A stretch of DNA of 64,000 nt from NCBI RefSeq assembly GCF_900086705.1, contig NZ_LT575483.1:2325894-2389893 (forward strand). The letters run 5' to 3'. Each line of letters opens with the position of its first letter. The first letter of the stretch is position 1. A program made the translations under genes and the position numbers. This document shows, one piece after another, positions 33,742-42,610 of the stretch. The DNA is from Massilibacillus massiliensis. Lineage in GTDB: Bacteria > Bacillota > Negativicutes > FLKF01. The notes under the pieces were generated by a model. It was not told where the DNA came from. It made no database searches and saw only the letters and a list, made by a program, of their open reading frames with translations.

Positions 33742-34914
33742 ATGCCAAAGTCTAGGTTATGGGTCAGTCACACCGAAGCGGTGTTATGTATTATGTTTAT
33801 GTTGATTTTAATAGGGACAGTGAATATTTTTAGTGCAAGTTTTGTAAAAGCTGGTATGGAGTATCATGATACCTATTATTTTTTGAATCGTCATTTAATG
33901 AGTTTGACCATTGGATTTACTTGCATGCTTGTAACGATCAAATTTGATTATAAAAGATGGCGTAAAATGGTTCCATTAATTTTAGCTTTAACGATTGCAG
34001 CGTTGGTGGCTGTAGATCTTGTTGGGATAGAAGTAAATGGATCACGACGCTGGCTTAATATTGGCATGCAGTTTCAACCCTCTGAACTTGCCAAACTTGC
34101 GACGATATTATTTATGGCTGCTTATCTGGGACCGAAAATTGATAGACAAAATAATATTTCTATGTTTACGCGACAAATGGGAATTATAACAATCATGGGA
34201 TTCTTAGTTTACAAACAGCCGGATTTAGGGACTGCGGCAATTATTGTTGGGATCGCATTTTTTATGCATATTCTTGCTGGTATGCATAAGGAAGAGGCAG
34301 TTTTATTATCTGTCTTGGCTGTTATGGTCGCGGTTATTTTGACCTTTTCAGCCTCGTATCGAGCCGAGCGTGTCTGGGCTTGGTTTGATCCATGGGCGTA
34401 TCAAGGAGATAAAGGATATCAAACCGTACAATCAATTATTGCGATTGGTTCGGGTGGTTTTTTAGGTGAAGGTCTTGGGATGGGGACGAGCAAATTTTAC
34501 TATTTACCGGAAGCCCATACGGATTTTGCTTTTGCAATCTTGTGTCAAGAGATGGGCTTTATTGGTGCACTTTGTGTATTCTTTTTATTAGCAGCAATGG
34601 CCTGTTACAGCGGGAAAATTGCAAGGCAAGCACAAGATGGTTTTGGAAAGATGCTTGTCATTGGAATTACGATTTTAGTCGTTGGACAAGGTATTGCCAA
34701 TATTGCAATGGTTTCCGGTGTTCTACCGGTTATAGGGGTGCCGTTACCATTCATTAGCTATGGCGGTACATCACTCATTATCAATATGACTGCGATGGGA
34801 ATCGTTGTAAATGTCGGTAGGCAGGCAGCAAAAAAACAAGCACCGGGACCAAATGGCGGGGAAAAATCTGCACTGCCAAAACGAAGCTTTAGATTATTGC
34901 GTAAGGGCGCATAA
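33742..34914 (+). CDS. FtsW/RodA/SpoVE-family SEDS glycosyltransferase
   Basis: 390 residues from ATG 33742, GGAGG upstream. About ten membrane segments. SEDS motifs: NGSRRWLNIGMQFQPSELAK, KQPDLGTAAI, the loop GSGGFLGEGLGMGTSKFYYL with PEAHTDFAFAILCQEMGF, and PLPFISYGGTSL. It polymerises peptidoglycan from lipid II with a partner PBP. The loop sequence favours the FtsW/SpoVE branch over RodA. It stands alone, so division and spore-cortex roles cannot be told apart here. Confidence 0.85.
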   Translation: MPKSRLWVSHTEAVLCIMFMLILIGTVNIFSASFVKAGMEYHDTYYFLNRHLMSLTIGFTCMLVTIKFDYKRWRKMVPLILALTIAALVAVDLVGIEVNGSRRWLNIGMQFQPSELAKLATILFMAAYLGPKIDRQNNISMFTRQMGIITIMGFLVYKQPDLGTAAIIVGIAFFMHILAGMHKEEAVLLSVLAVMVAVILTFSASYRAERVWAWFDPWAYQGDKGYQTVQSIIAIGSGGFLGEGLGMGTSKFYYLPEAHTDFAFAILCQEMGFIGALCVFFLLAAMACYSGKIARQAQDGFGKMLVIGITILVVGQGIANIAMVSGVLPVIGVPLPFISYGGTSLIINMTAMGIVVNVGRQAAKKQAPGPNGGEKSALPKRSFRLLRKGA

Positions 34915-34951
34915 AAATAGAGTCCGTCAATTTATGATGGACTCTATTTTT
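34913..34951 (+). terminator. Intrinsic terminator
   Basis: A 17-base arm AAAAATAGAGTCCGTCA pairs with TGATGGACTCTATTTTT around ATTTA, starting at the stop codon of the SEDS gene. Confidence 0.88.
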
Positions 34952-34966
34952 ATGCCTTTTTGAGAA

Positions 34967-34997
34967 GTCACAAAGTCTGTTAACTTCACATAATATA
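34967..34997 (+). promoter_or_regulatory. Possible mother-cell sigma promoter of cotJ
   Basis: GTCACAAA and CATAATAT separated by 15 bases loosely resemble sigma-E/sigma-K promoters. They lie 30 bases before cotJA, a gene of known mother-cell expression in Bacillus. Weak match. Confidence 0.35.
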
Positions 34998-35026
34998 TAG
35001 TAATTTAATGAGAGGAGGAACTCTTT

Positions 35027-35236
35027 ATGGAGGAAGAATTGCGACCTTGTATCGATGATTGTAATTGTAAAGAAGATTTGCATGTGATAAAAAAACACAA
35101 AATGTGTTCGAATAGAATGCTAGCTCATTCTTATATGAAATGGCAAAGTTATGAAAAAGCGTTTTGCCCACGCGAGGCTTTAATGAAAGGAACTTTATTT
35201 CCTGAATTATGGGGTGTATATAGAATTCCTAAATAA
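35027..35236 (+). CDS. cotJA: Spore coat-associated protein CotJA
   Basis: 69 residues. LAHSYMKWQSYEKAFCPREALMKGTLFPELWGVY matches the CotJA core. It is the first gene of a three-gene coat operon with CotJB and CotJC at the normal order and spacing. Expected in the inner coat layers of spores. Cys-rich N-terminus (CIDDCNCKED) is extra. Confidence 0.88.
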   Translation: MEEELRPCIDDCNCKEDLHVIKKHKMCSNRMLAHSYMKWQSYEKAFCPREALMKGTLFPELWGVYRIPK

Positions 35237-35254
35237 GAGATGGGGTGATTTATA

Positions 35255-35512
35255 ATGATGTGTGAAAAGCAGGCGACAATGCTTGCTAAAATTCAAGAGA
35301 TGGAGTTCATTGCGATTGAACTTAATTTATATTTAGATACACATCCATGCGATGATGAGGCATTGTGTGATTATAATCGCGCGGTAGAGGATTCACGATG
35401 CTTGGTAAGAAAATATGAAGCTGAATTTGGACCACTTTATAATTTTGGGTTAAGTGCAAATTGTGAAGATGTATGGCAATGGATTAAAAGCCCATGGCCC
35501 TGGGAAATATAG
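35255..35512 (+). CDS. cotJB: Spore coat protein CotJB
   Basis: 84-85 residues (ATG 35255 or 35258). LAKIQEMEFIAIELNLYLDTHPCDDEAL and the C-terminal WQWIKSPWPWEI are characteristic of CotJB. It lies between cotJA and cotJC, with a TGGGGTGA ribosome site. Confidence 0.9.
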   Translation: MMCEKQATMLAKIQEMEFIAIELNLYLDTHPCDDEALCDYNRAVEDSRCLVRKYEAEFGPLYNFGLSANCEDVWQWIKSPWPWEI

Positions 35513-35523
35513 GGGGGAATCAA

Positions 35524-36132
35524 ATGTGGATTTATGAGAAAAAATTAGAAAGACCAGTTTGTGTTAGCTGTCCGGATGTCGCTTTTGCAAAACTTGTTGT
35601 TACGCAATATGGAGGGCCGAATGGCGAGTTGTCAGCGTCGCTGCAATACATCAATCAACGTTATTCTATGCCAACAAATAAAGCACGCGCGCTTTTAACA
35701 GATATTGGAACGGAGGAGCTTGCGCACCAAGAGATGATTGCCACTTTAGTCTATAAATTAACAGAGGGTGCCAATCCAAAGGATTTCGAAGCAGCAGGCT
35801 GGGGCGCGAATTGGGTACAGCATGGCTGCGGTTTGTTCTGGACTGATGCGGCTGGCGTACCATGGAGTGCAAAATATGTGTCTTGTCTAGGCGATCCAAT
35901 TGCCGATCTTACGGCAAATCTGGCGGCGGAGCAAAATGCACGTGCCACTTATGAACATTTAATTGCAATGACTTGTGATCCAAAAGTAAAAGATATGCTT
36001 CGCTTCCTGTGGCAACGTGAAGTTGTACATCTGCAGCGTTTTGGCGAAGCGCTTAATGATATGGAAGAGTGGATGTGTAAATGTAAACGCGTTTGGACGG
36101 GAACCGATGCTAAAGAAGATGAAAAAGTGTAA
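35524..36132 (+). CDS. cotJC: CotJC, manganese-catalase-family coat protein
   Basis: 202 residues from ATG 35524 with AGGGGGG upstream. Ferritin-like four-helix fold with metal ligands in GTEELAHQEMI and REVVHLQRFGEAL, plus NLAAEQNARATYEHL, as in manganese catalases. Part of the spore coat; peroxide removal is the proposed role. Last gene of the cotJ operon. Confidence 0.92.
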   Translation: MWIYEKKLERPVCVSCPDVAFAKLVVTQYGGPNGELSASLQYINQRYSMPTNKARALLTDIGTEELAHQEMIATLVYKLTEGANPKDFEAAGWGANWVQHGCGLFWTDAAGVPWSAKYVSCLGDPIADLTANLAAEQNARATYEHLIAMTCDPKVKDMLRFLWQREVVHLQRFGEALNDMEEWMCKCKRVWTGTDAKEDEKV

Positions 36133-36202
36133 ACTTGCATATCTGTATCTTCGGTATCAAAGAAAAGTTAGAATTTAGTTTATGATATAAATTTTATATT
36201 CA

Positions 36203-36249
36203 GTGATTTAAAATTAATATTTTAAATATAATGCAAAGGGTGTTATAAT
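36203..36249 (+). promoter_or_regulatory. Promoter/operator of nicotinate operon A
   Basis: TATAAT at 36244-36249 is preceded by a perfect dyad, ATTTAAAAT-TAAT-ATTTTAAAT (36206-36227), which covers the -35 position (TTTAAA, 17-base spacer). GTGATTTAA begins exactly 41 bases before TATAAT, as in the operon B promoter at 42469. The poor -35 and the dyad fit LysR-type activation. Confidence 0.65.
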
Positions 36250-36293
36250 TGCATCAAGAAAAAGATATTGCGTTTGCTGTTTACAAAATGCAC

Positions 36294-36340
36294 ACAAGGC
36301 CGTGTGAAGTCAAAGACTTCACACGGCCTTGTTATTTTTT
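36294..36340 (+). promoter_or_regulatory. Leader terminator hairpin of operon A
   Basis: An 18-bp perfect stem, core AAGGCCGTGTGAAGTC pairing with GACTTCACACGGCCTT around AAA, is followed by GTTATTTTTT. It lies downstream of the promoter and 60 bases before the first gene, so it could be a transcription attenuator. The same core, GCCGTGTGAAGTC, recurs in the operon B leader. It might alternatively just end the cotJ transcript. Confidence 0.6.
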
Positions 36341-36401
36341 ATCGCAAGAGATTGGATGATAAGTAAGACATTCGGAAAGATAGTTTGGAGGGAACTCGCA
36401 T

Positions 36402-36863
36402 ATGAAAATTCATTTTACGTTAAATAATGCGCCCGTTTTGGTGGAAGTAGAACCACATCGTCGAGCCATTGATATACTCAGAGAAGATCTGGATCTCACG
36501 GGAACAAAAATAGGTTGCGGTGAAGGCGACTGTGGTGCATGTACCATCATTTTGGATGGTAAAACTGCAAATTCCTGCTTGGTTTTAGCGCCGCAACTTG
36601 ATGGAAAGACCGTTTTAACAATTGAAGGGATGGGAAGTTACGATAAACTGGATGCGCTGCAGCAAGCGTTTATTGATGAAGGAGCTGTACAGTGTGGATT
36701 TTGTACGCCGGGGATGCTGCTGTCAGCAAAGGTGTTGCTTGATCACAACCCAACACCGAATCGGCAGGAGATCATGGAATCAATATCCGGGAATTTATGT
36801 CGTTGTACAGGTTATGCAAAAATTGCGAATGCGATTGAAAAGGTTTGCGGAGAAGGGGAATAA
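36402..36863 (+). CDS. Molybdenum hydroxylase, [2Fe-2S] subunit (nicotinate dehydrogenase NdhS-like)
   Basis: 153 residues with two [2Fe-2S] clusters: plant-type CGEGDCGACTIILDGKTANSC and the C-terminal QCGFCTPGMLL with LCRCTGY. It carries electrons between molybdopterin and FAD subunits of a xanthine-dehydrogenase-family hydroxylase. Twelve bases separate it from the large subunit. The locus context points to hydroxylation of nicotinate at C6; the sequence alone does not fix the substrate. Confidence 0.9.
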   Translation: MKIHFTLNNAPVLVEVEPHRRAIDILREDLDLTGTKIGCGEGDCGACTIILDGKTANSCLVLAPQLDGKTVLTIEGMGSYDKLDALQQAFIDEGAVQCGFCTPGMLLSAKVLLDHNPTPNRQEIMESISGNLCRCTGYAKIANAIEKVCGEGE

Positions 36864-36875
36864 GGAGGAAGTAAC

Positions 36876-39134
36876 ATGTCAGAACTATTCGTAGTAGGAA
36901 AATCCGTAATTCGCAAAGATGCATTAGATAAAGTCTTAGGGAAAACACGCTATAGCGCAGATTTGAAAATGCCGGGGATGTTGTATGCGAAAGTGCTAAG
37001 GAGTACAGTTGCACATGCGTTTGTTAAAAAAATCGATGTTGCACAAGCGAAACTTTTGCCTGGTGTGCACGCTGTGCTTACGGCGAAAGACGTCCCGGGG
37101 CTGAATGGACATGGGATTATTTTTAAAGATGAGCCGGTGCTTGTAGATCATAAAATTCGTAAGATTGGTGATGCCTTGGCAGTCGTTGCGGCTGAAACGG
37201 AAGAAATCGCGCAAAAGGCATTGCAGCTTATTGCGGTTGAACTCGAAGAGCTTCCCGTAGTTGCAGATGCCGTAAAGGCAATGCAGGTAGATGCGCCAAA
37301 AGTTCATGGCGACAGCAATATTTTGGCCTTGCGTAAGATCGTGCAAGGCGATGTTGATGCAGTATTTAAAACAGCTGAGATTCTTGTGGAAAACGAATAT
37401 ACAACGCAGATACAAGAACACGCGTATATTGAGCCAGAGGCGGGAATCGCCTATATGGAAGATGAGGTTGTTGTCGTCAAGGCATCTACACAAAATACAC
37501 ATTTCGATTGTCGTGAAATTGCGCGTAATTTGGCATTGCCGCAAAGCCGTATACGAATGATACAAGCGCCGACAGGTGGCGGCTTTGGTGGAAAACTCGA
37601 CATCTCGGTGCAAATTTATGTAGCATTGCTGGCCTTTAAAACTCACCGTCCAGTCAAACTTGTATATTCACGGGAAGAATCTATTATTACTTCTTCTAAG
37701 CGACATCCATGTGTCATCAGGTATAAAACTGCTGCCGATAAAACGGGAAAACTATTGGCTGTAGATGTACATGTTGTTGCCGATACAGGTGCCTATTCCT
37801 CCTATGGGCCGGCACCGATTACCCGTTTGGCGGTACATGCCGCAGGCCCCTATGAAGTTCCAGCGGTTAGAGTATATGCTTATACCGTTTATACCAATAA
37901 CCCTACTGCGGGTGCTATGCGTGGTTTTGGTGTACCGCAGATTGCATTTGCCTACGAGCAGCAGATGGATATGATTGCAGAAAAAGCAGGCATTTCTCCA
38001 CTGGAAATACGACTCCGCAATACATTGAAGAAAGGCAGTATGACATCAACTGGCCAAGTTATGGATATACAAGGGACAATTGCTGATACCTTAGTGCCAG
38101 CCTACGAAAAAGTGAAAGCAAGCAAGAAACGGCAATTGCCGTCACATAAAAAACGGGGCGTTGGAATGGGCTGCTTATATTTTGGGATCGGCAATACAGG
38201 ACAGCCAAATCCCGCAGGCGCATTTTTAGACGTGATGGAGGATGGAAGCGCGCATTTAATGGTAGGCGCTGCTGATATTGGGCAAGGGTCTAATACTATT
38301 TTGGCACAGATTGTGGCGGAAGAACTGGGCATCGATTTTAAAGATGTAAAAGTTACGTCGGCTGATACGGGAGTTACACCGGACGGCGGTGCATCTTCAG
38401 CCAGCCGTCAAACTTATATCTCGGGCAATGCGGCACTAAAATCTGCTCAAGTTGTAAAGAAAATGCTGTTAAATGAGCTCGTAGCATGGCAAAAAATCTC
38501 GCTGGAGGAAGTCGAATTTAAAGAGAAGTCTGTTTTTATTCAGCAGAAGCAGACGAAGATTACAGTTGCACAATTGATTACTCGTTGCCGGTCTAAAGGT
38601 TTGATGACGATTGGTCATGGCTGGTATAATCCAACGACAACAGCATTGGATGAGGAAACCGGACAAGGTAATCCATATGAAGTATATTCGTTTGCCAGTC
38701 ATGTTGCGGAAGTAGAAGTCGATACGCAGACAGGGCAAGTGGAGGTAACGCGCATTGCGGCAGCACATGATGTTGGGCAGGCCGTTAATCCATTGCATGT
38801 AGAGGGACAGATTGAAGGTGGTACGATTATGGGCGTCGGTTATGGTGTATATGAAGAAATAAAAACGGCCGAGGCCAGTATAAAGACGCCATCGTTTGCT
38901 ACGTATATTATCCCATCCTCTATGGATGTTCCGGTTGTAGATACAATTATTGTTGAAGAAAACGCCAATACGGGTCCTTTTGGAGCCAAGGGGTTGGGTG
39001 AGCCGCCATTGGTTGCACCGGCAGCTGCAATTGCCAATGCGGTATCGCAAGCCATTGGTGTCAGAATCAGCGCTTTGCCGATTACACCAGAAAAAGTTCT
39101 GAAAGCGTTGCAAAAGAAAAACGGATTACAATAA
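36876..39134 (+). CDS. Molybdenum hydroxylase, large molybdopterin subunit
   Basis: 752 residues, the full-length CoxL/XDH large subunit. Visible: N-terminal SVIRKDALDKVLGKTRYSAD, molybdopterin loop PTGGGFGGKLD, MRGFGVPQ, GQGSNTILAQIVAEELG, and the catalytic Glu in GAKGLGEPPLVAP (about 709). In Eubacterium barkeri nicotinate dehydrogenase this part is split into two proteins; here it is one chain. Clustering with enamidase and 6-hydroxynicotinate reductase makes nicotinate the likely substrate, forming 6-hydroxynicotinate. Confidence 0.9.
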   Translation: MSELFVVGKSVIRKDALDKVLGKTRYSADLKMPGMLYAKVLRSTVAHAFVKKIDVAQAKLLPGVHAVLTAKDVPGLNGHGIIFKDEPVLVDHKIRKIGDALAVVAAETEEIAQKALQLIAVELEELPVVADAVKAMQVDAPKVHGDSNILALRKIVQGDVDAVFKTAEILVENEYTTQIQEHAYIEPEAGIAYMEDEVVVVKASTQNTHFDCREIARNLALPQSRIRMIQAPTGGGFGGKLDISVQIYVALLAFKTHRPVKLVYSREESIITSSKRHPCVIRYKTAADKTGKLLAVDVHVVADTGAYSSYGPAPITRLAVHAAGPYEVPAVRVYAYTVYTNNPTAGAMRGFGVPQIAFAYEQQMDMIAEKAGISPLEIRLRNTLKKGSMTSTGQVMDIQGTIADTLVPAYEKVKASKKRQLPSHKKRGVGMGCLYFGIGNTGQPNPAGAFLDVMEDGSAHLMVGAADIGQGSNTILAQIVAEELGIDFKDVKVTSADTGVTPDGGASSASRQTYISGNAALKSAQVVKKMLLNELVAWQKISLEEVEFKEKSVFIQQKQTKITVAQLITRCRSKGLMTIGHGWYNPTTTALDEETGQGNPYEVYSFASHVAEVEVDTQTGQVEVTRIAAAHDVGQAVNPLHVEGQIEGGTIMGVGYGVYEEIKTAEASIKTPSFATYIIPSSMDVPVVDTIIVEENANTGPFGAKGLGEPPLVAPAAAIANAVSQAIGVRISALPITPEKVLKALQKKNGLQ

Positions 39135-39215
39135 ATAGAAGATGCATGCAAGCGATTTTATATGATTGGCTTTTGACACAGTAAAATATGTTGGCAAAAA
39201 TGAGGTGAGATTAAA

Positions 39216-39866
39216 ATGTCACAGCATACGATGCAACCGTATGTATTGCAAACGATCGATAAAGCACAGCAGGAGAGCATAGAAAGAATCAGACCTTTGT
39301 TATCGGACTCTGAGAGCAAATCTGTGTTACCCACGCTGGATGAAATTTTGGGGATTTTTGCTCAAAAGCAATTGCCGCAGGCAATAATCGCTCATAGCAT
39401 AACAGTTGCCTATGTTGCAGTTTGCATTGCCGGCTGGCTGAAGGCAAGCTGTAAATGTATAAAGATTGACCTGCCCAAATTGGCGGCTGGTGCTTTGCTG
39501 CATGATATCGAAAGGCTTCAGCCTAACCATGCAAGCAGAGGCGCGGATTTTGTTGTGGGCATGGGATATCCTTCTTTAGAACCGATGATCGCAGTGCATA
39601 TGGAACTTATATTTTTACCCGGTCAGGCACTTGGAGAAGAGGCAGTCTTATATTTGGCAGATAAGATTTGTCAAGGTTCGGAAATTATTTGCTTGGAGTC
39701 CCGTTTGGTGCAATGTATACAAAGGTATGGCGACTTGCCTAATATACGGAGAAAGTTTAAGACGGCATGCATGATTCGTGACCGTATCGTGGAAACGATA
39801 GAGACAACCAATATTTTAGCAACTGAAAAAATACTGTGGGAAACGATGATGGCAAAAAAAATGTAG
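39216..39866 (+). CDS. HD-domain protein of a molybdenum hydroxylase operon
   Basis: 216 residues with HD phosphohydrolase marks: AHSITVAYVA, LLHDIERL and AVHMEL. Such HD proteins occur in molybdenum hydroxylase clusters, but their substrate is not established. Its position between the large and FAD subunits suggests a role in cofactor maturation or nucleotide clean-up; this is inferred. About 80 bases separate it from the large subunit gene without a clear terminator. Confidence 0.7.
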   Translation: MSQHTMQPYVLQTIDKAQQESIERIRPLLSDSESKSVLPTLDEILGIFAQKQLPQAIIAHSITVAYVAVCIAGWLKASCKCIKIDLPKLAAGALLHDIERLQPNHASRGADFVVGMGYPSLEPMIAVHMELIFLPGQALGEEAVLYLADKICQGSEIICLESRLVQCIQRYGDLPNIRRKFKTACMIRDRIVETIETTNILATEKILWETMMAKKM

Positions 39867-39884
39867 GACTAGGAGTGTGATCCT

Positions 39885-40745
39885 ATGGGATATCAATATA
39901 TAAAATCGCAAACGATTGCGCAGGCTGTTGATGCTATGATGCAATCCCCTGTTCATCATCTGTTAGCGGGTGGTACGGATTTGCTGGTGAAAATGAAGTT
40001 AGGCCGCATTACAGCAGGTACATTCATCGACGTAAGCGATGTAAAGGAATTACAGCAGATTACCTTGGATAACGGTATCATAACGATTGGGGCGGCCGTT
40101 ACCCATACACAAATCGCCGGCTCACAAGTTATGCTGAAGTCTGCACCTGCGCTTGCCGCGGCATCGGCATCCGTGGGTTCACCGCAAATTCGAAATCGGG
40201 GTACGATTGGTGGAAATTCCGGCAATGCTTCACCGGCGGGTGATACGATACCAGCATTACTGGCTTATCGTGCGGAAGTCTGCATTGCTGGCGCGCGAGG
40301 CATCAGAAAAGTTCCGCTGCATCAATTTTTTATCAGACCGGGGAAAACCGTGCTGGAAGCGGATGAATTGATCGTAAGCTTTTCATTTTCTGCCCAGCAT
40401 AGGGGGCAAGGCAGTGCCTTCGGAAAAATTGGACAGCGAAAAGCACTTGCGATTTCGATTGTAAATGCAGCCTCTTTTGTTGCTGTGGATGCAGATCAAA
40501 TTGTAACACAAGCCAGAATTGCATTTGGCTCTGTTGCGGCTACCCCGATTCGGAGTTTGGCGGCGGAACGAGTATTGGTTGGTAAAAAACTTACGGATGA
40601 TAACATTCGAGAAGCTGCAAAAGCAGCCGGCGCAGAGATCAATCCGATTGACGACTTGCGTTCAACCGCCGAATATAGAAAAGAAGTAGCAGCCGTGCTG
40701 GCACAAAGAACTCTGGAACGTAGTAGGAATTGCTTGTACGCGTAG
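39885..40745 (+). CDS. Molybdenum hydroxylase, FAD subunit (NdhF-like)
   Basis: 286 residues of the CoxM/XDH FAD-binding family. FAD motifs LLAGGTDLLVKMK and GSPQIRNRGTIGGNSGNASPAGDT are clear, and the C-terminal CO-dehydrogenase flavoprotein domain follows. It passes electrons from the iron-sulfur subunit to NAD(P) or another carrier. Completes the three-part hydroxylase with the genes at 36402 and 36876. Confidence 0.9.
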   Translation: MGYQYIKSQTIAQAVDAMMQSPVHHLLAGGTDLLVKMKLGRITAGTFIDVSDVKELQQITLDNGIITIGAAVTHTQIAGSQVMLKSAPALAAASASVGSPQIRNRGTIGGNSGNASPAGDTIPALLAYRAEVCIAGARGIRKVPLHQFFIRPGKTVLEADELIVSFSFSAQHRGQGSAFGKIGQRKALAISIVNAASFVAVDADQIVTQARIAFGSVAATPIRSLAAERVLVGKKLTDDNIREAAKAAGAEINPIDDLRSTAEYRKEVAAVLAQRTLERSRNCLYA

Positions 40746-40809
40746 TGCGGCATTTGGTGCAAAGAAACGTTGCATAGGCAAAGGCATGATGAAAGAAAGG
40801 GGAATTTGC

Positions 40810-41463
40810 ATGTTGACGAAACGTAAGGAGTTAAGACGGATAGCCGGAATTGTTGTAGCTGCAGGCCTATCTAAACGGATGGGGCTATTTAAACCATTGA
40901 TGCCATATACACATGGCAGTATGATCGAAACTACCGTAACGAAGCTCCAACAGGCCGGCACAGATAAAATCATCCTGGTCACCGGGTATCGGTCAGCGGA
41001 AATTGCAGAGCGGTTTTTACACGCAGAAAATGTTTTACTGGTGAAAAATGAGCAGTATCTATATGGTGATATGCTGGAATCTGTACAGCTGGGATTAAAA
41101 GAAGCTGTAGATTGTGATGCAGCCTATGTTATGCCTGGTGATATGCCGGCTATAGCAGTAGAGACGTTTTTAAAAGTACGTCATAGTATGGAACAAACAG
41201 GGGCAAAAGTTGTATTTCCGACTGTTGCAGGCAAAAAAAAGCATCCGCCATTCATCCGTAATGCCTGTTTTTCGACAATCTGCAAGTTTCGTGGAGAAGG
41301 CGGACTCAGAGTTATTTTAGACAAATTTTCAGCGGAAACTGCACGCGTGCCGGTTGAGGATATTGGATGTACGCTGGATGCCGACACATGGAAAGATTAT
41401 ATGCGGCTTTTGGAATATCAAAAGCAAAGAACCATCCTTGCTATGCACGAGCAGGTTACCTAG
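40810..41463 (+). CDS. MocA-like molybdopterin cytidylyltransferase
   Basis: 217 residues from ATG 40810 (AAGGGGAA upstream; ATG 40786 lacks a site). NTP-transferase fold with IVVAAGLSKRMGLFKPL, the nucleotide loop, and VMPGDMPAIAVETF with the metal-binding Asp. Homologues attach CMP to molybdopterin to make the cytosine dinucleotide form used by this hydroxylase family. Last gene of operon A, 23 bases from the convergent LysR gene. Confidence 0.85.
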   Translation: MLTKRKELRRIAGIVVAAGLSKRMGLFKPLMPYTHGSMIETTVTKLQQAGTDKIILVTGYRSAEIAERFLHAENVLLVKNEQYLYGDMLESVQLGLKEAVDCDAAYVMPGDMPAIAVETFLKVRHSMEQTGAKVVFPTVAGKKKHPPFIRNACFSTICKFRGEGGLRVILDKFSAETARVPVEDIGCTLDADTWKDYMRLLEYQKQRTILAMHEQVT

Positions 41464-41486
41464 TGATGTCAGCATTGACAAGTTTT

Positions 41487-42383
41487 TTATTCACTGGTGA
41501 TTTGTTCAATGAATTTCCGTGGCAGTGATGAAAGTGTTATATTTTTTTTCGTAATCAGATAAATCTGTGAGTCAATAGAAGGATGTTCAATTTTTTTGAT
41601 GCGTAAAGATTTTTTATTCTCAAATAACATGGCGGAGGTATAAGGCATAATTGCGATGCCAATATCCGCATCTGCAAGGTAAAAGGAAGAACCGATATAA
41701 TCGTTTTCGCAGACGACTTGTAAAGAGATATTCTTTTCTTCGCATAAGTTATCAAGGATTTTTTTGTAACGACGATGTACAATCAGCGGTTTTCCGATCA
41801 GATCTTCTAAGTTGATGCTGTCGTCTTTCGTATCTGCCAAAAACTTTGTTGAACCGAGTGCAACAAAAAAATCTTTTTCATTCTTTTCGAGAAATGGATT
41901 CTTTACAGCTATGATCTGATAGCGTTTTTGGTTGAAAGGGGCGCGGACGAAGGCGAAGTCGACAAGGCCGTTATCAAGTAATTCAATAGCCCGAAAGGTA
42001 TTGCATTCATGAATCTTATAGTTGACATCGGGATATTTTAGTTGGAAATCATGAATGCTTTTAGGTAAAATAGAGCCGCAAACAGATGGAATTGTGGCGA
42101 TGTTGATCGTGCCGAACATTTCTTTGCCAATATTTTGCATAAGCGAAATGGATTGATTGGTGAGTGCTAAGATTTGCATGGCCTTATCTTGAAAAATTAG
42201 GCCTTCGCTCGTGATATGCAGTGTATGACCTTCGCGGCTAAAGAGCTTTACTTGTAATTCCTCTTCTAATAATTTGAGCTGATAGCTTAAAGGTGGCTGG
42301 GACATATTGAGTTTTGTGGCTGCCATTGTCATGTTGCCGGTTTCGGCGATTGCCAGAAAATATTCCAATTGCTTATACGTCAT
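41487..42383 (-). CDS. LysR-family regulator of the nicotinate locus
   Basis: 298 residues from ATG 42383, GGAGG seven bases upstream. N-terminal HTH MTYKQLEYFLAIAETGNMTM with MSQPPLSYQLKLLEEEL, then a periplasmic-binding-like effector domain (about 90-298). It is divergent from operon B and lies beside the end of operon A. The shared dyad-containing promoters of both operons are its probable targets, with a pathway intermediate as inducer; this is inference from position. Confidence 0.88.
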   Translation of the reverse strand: MTYKQLEYFLAIAETGNMTMAATKLNMSQPPLSYQLKLLEEELQVKLFSREGHTLHITSEGLIFQDKAMQILALTNQSISLMQNIGKEMFGTINIATIPSVCGSILPKSIHDFQLKYPDVNYKIHECNTFRAIELLDNGLVDFAFVRAPFNQKRYQIIAVKNPFLEKNEKDFFVALGSTKFLADTKDDSINLEDLIGKPLIVHRRYKKILDNLCEEKNISLQVVCENDYIGSSFYLADADIGIAIMPYTSAMLFENKKSLRIKKIEHPSIDSQIYLITKKNITLSSLPRKFIEQITSE

Positions 42384-42468
42384 AAAGTTTCCTCCATAAG
42401 TTAGATTGGTAATGCAATATGGATCGATCATGAATTGGAGACAAATGTTAATATAATTTTTATATAAT

Positions 42469-42515
42469 GTGATTTAATTTTAATATTTTTCATATCAAAT
42501 GTATAGTGTTATAAT
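42469..42515 (+). promoter_or_regulatory. Promoter/operator of nicotinate operon B
   Basis: GTGATTTAATTTTAATATTTT (from 42469) lies exactly 41 bases before TATAAT (42510-42515), the same as in operon A; GTGTTATAATT is identical in both. The -35 is poor (TTTTCA). Likely joint LysR-controlled promoter, and the adjacent divergent LysR gene may be autoregulated from here. Confidence 0.65.
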
Positions 42516-42570
42516 TAAGACATAGTTTAAAACAAAAAAGCATATTTTATTAATTTTGCAGTGCACACAA

Positions 42571-42610
42571 TGCCGTGTGAAGTCAAGGACTTCATGCGGC
42601 TTTTATTTTT
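42571..42610 (+). promoter_or_regulatory. Leader hairpin of operon B
   Basis: GCCGTGTGAAGTC pairs with GACTTCATGCGGC around AAG, using two G-U pairs where operon A has Watson-Crick pairs, then TTTTATTTTT. TGCACACAA precedes it here and in operon A. Base changes that keep pairing support an RNA role. It lies 50 bases before the enamidase start. Confidence 0.6.

Noticed and set aside
35494-35523. Upstream extension of cotJC overlapping cotJB
   Set aside because: It lacks a ribosome site, whereas AGGGGGG is well spaced for ATG 35524, where the CotJC family begins.
36996-39151. Long minus-strand frames across the hydroxylase subunit genes
   Set aside because: They are out-of-frame shadows with Cys/Arg-rich composition and no ribosome sites; the plus strand encodes clear subunits.
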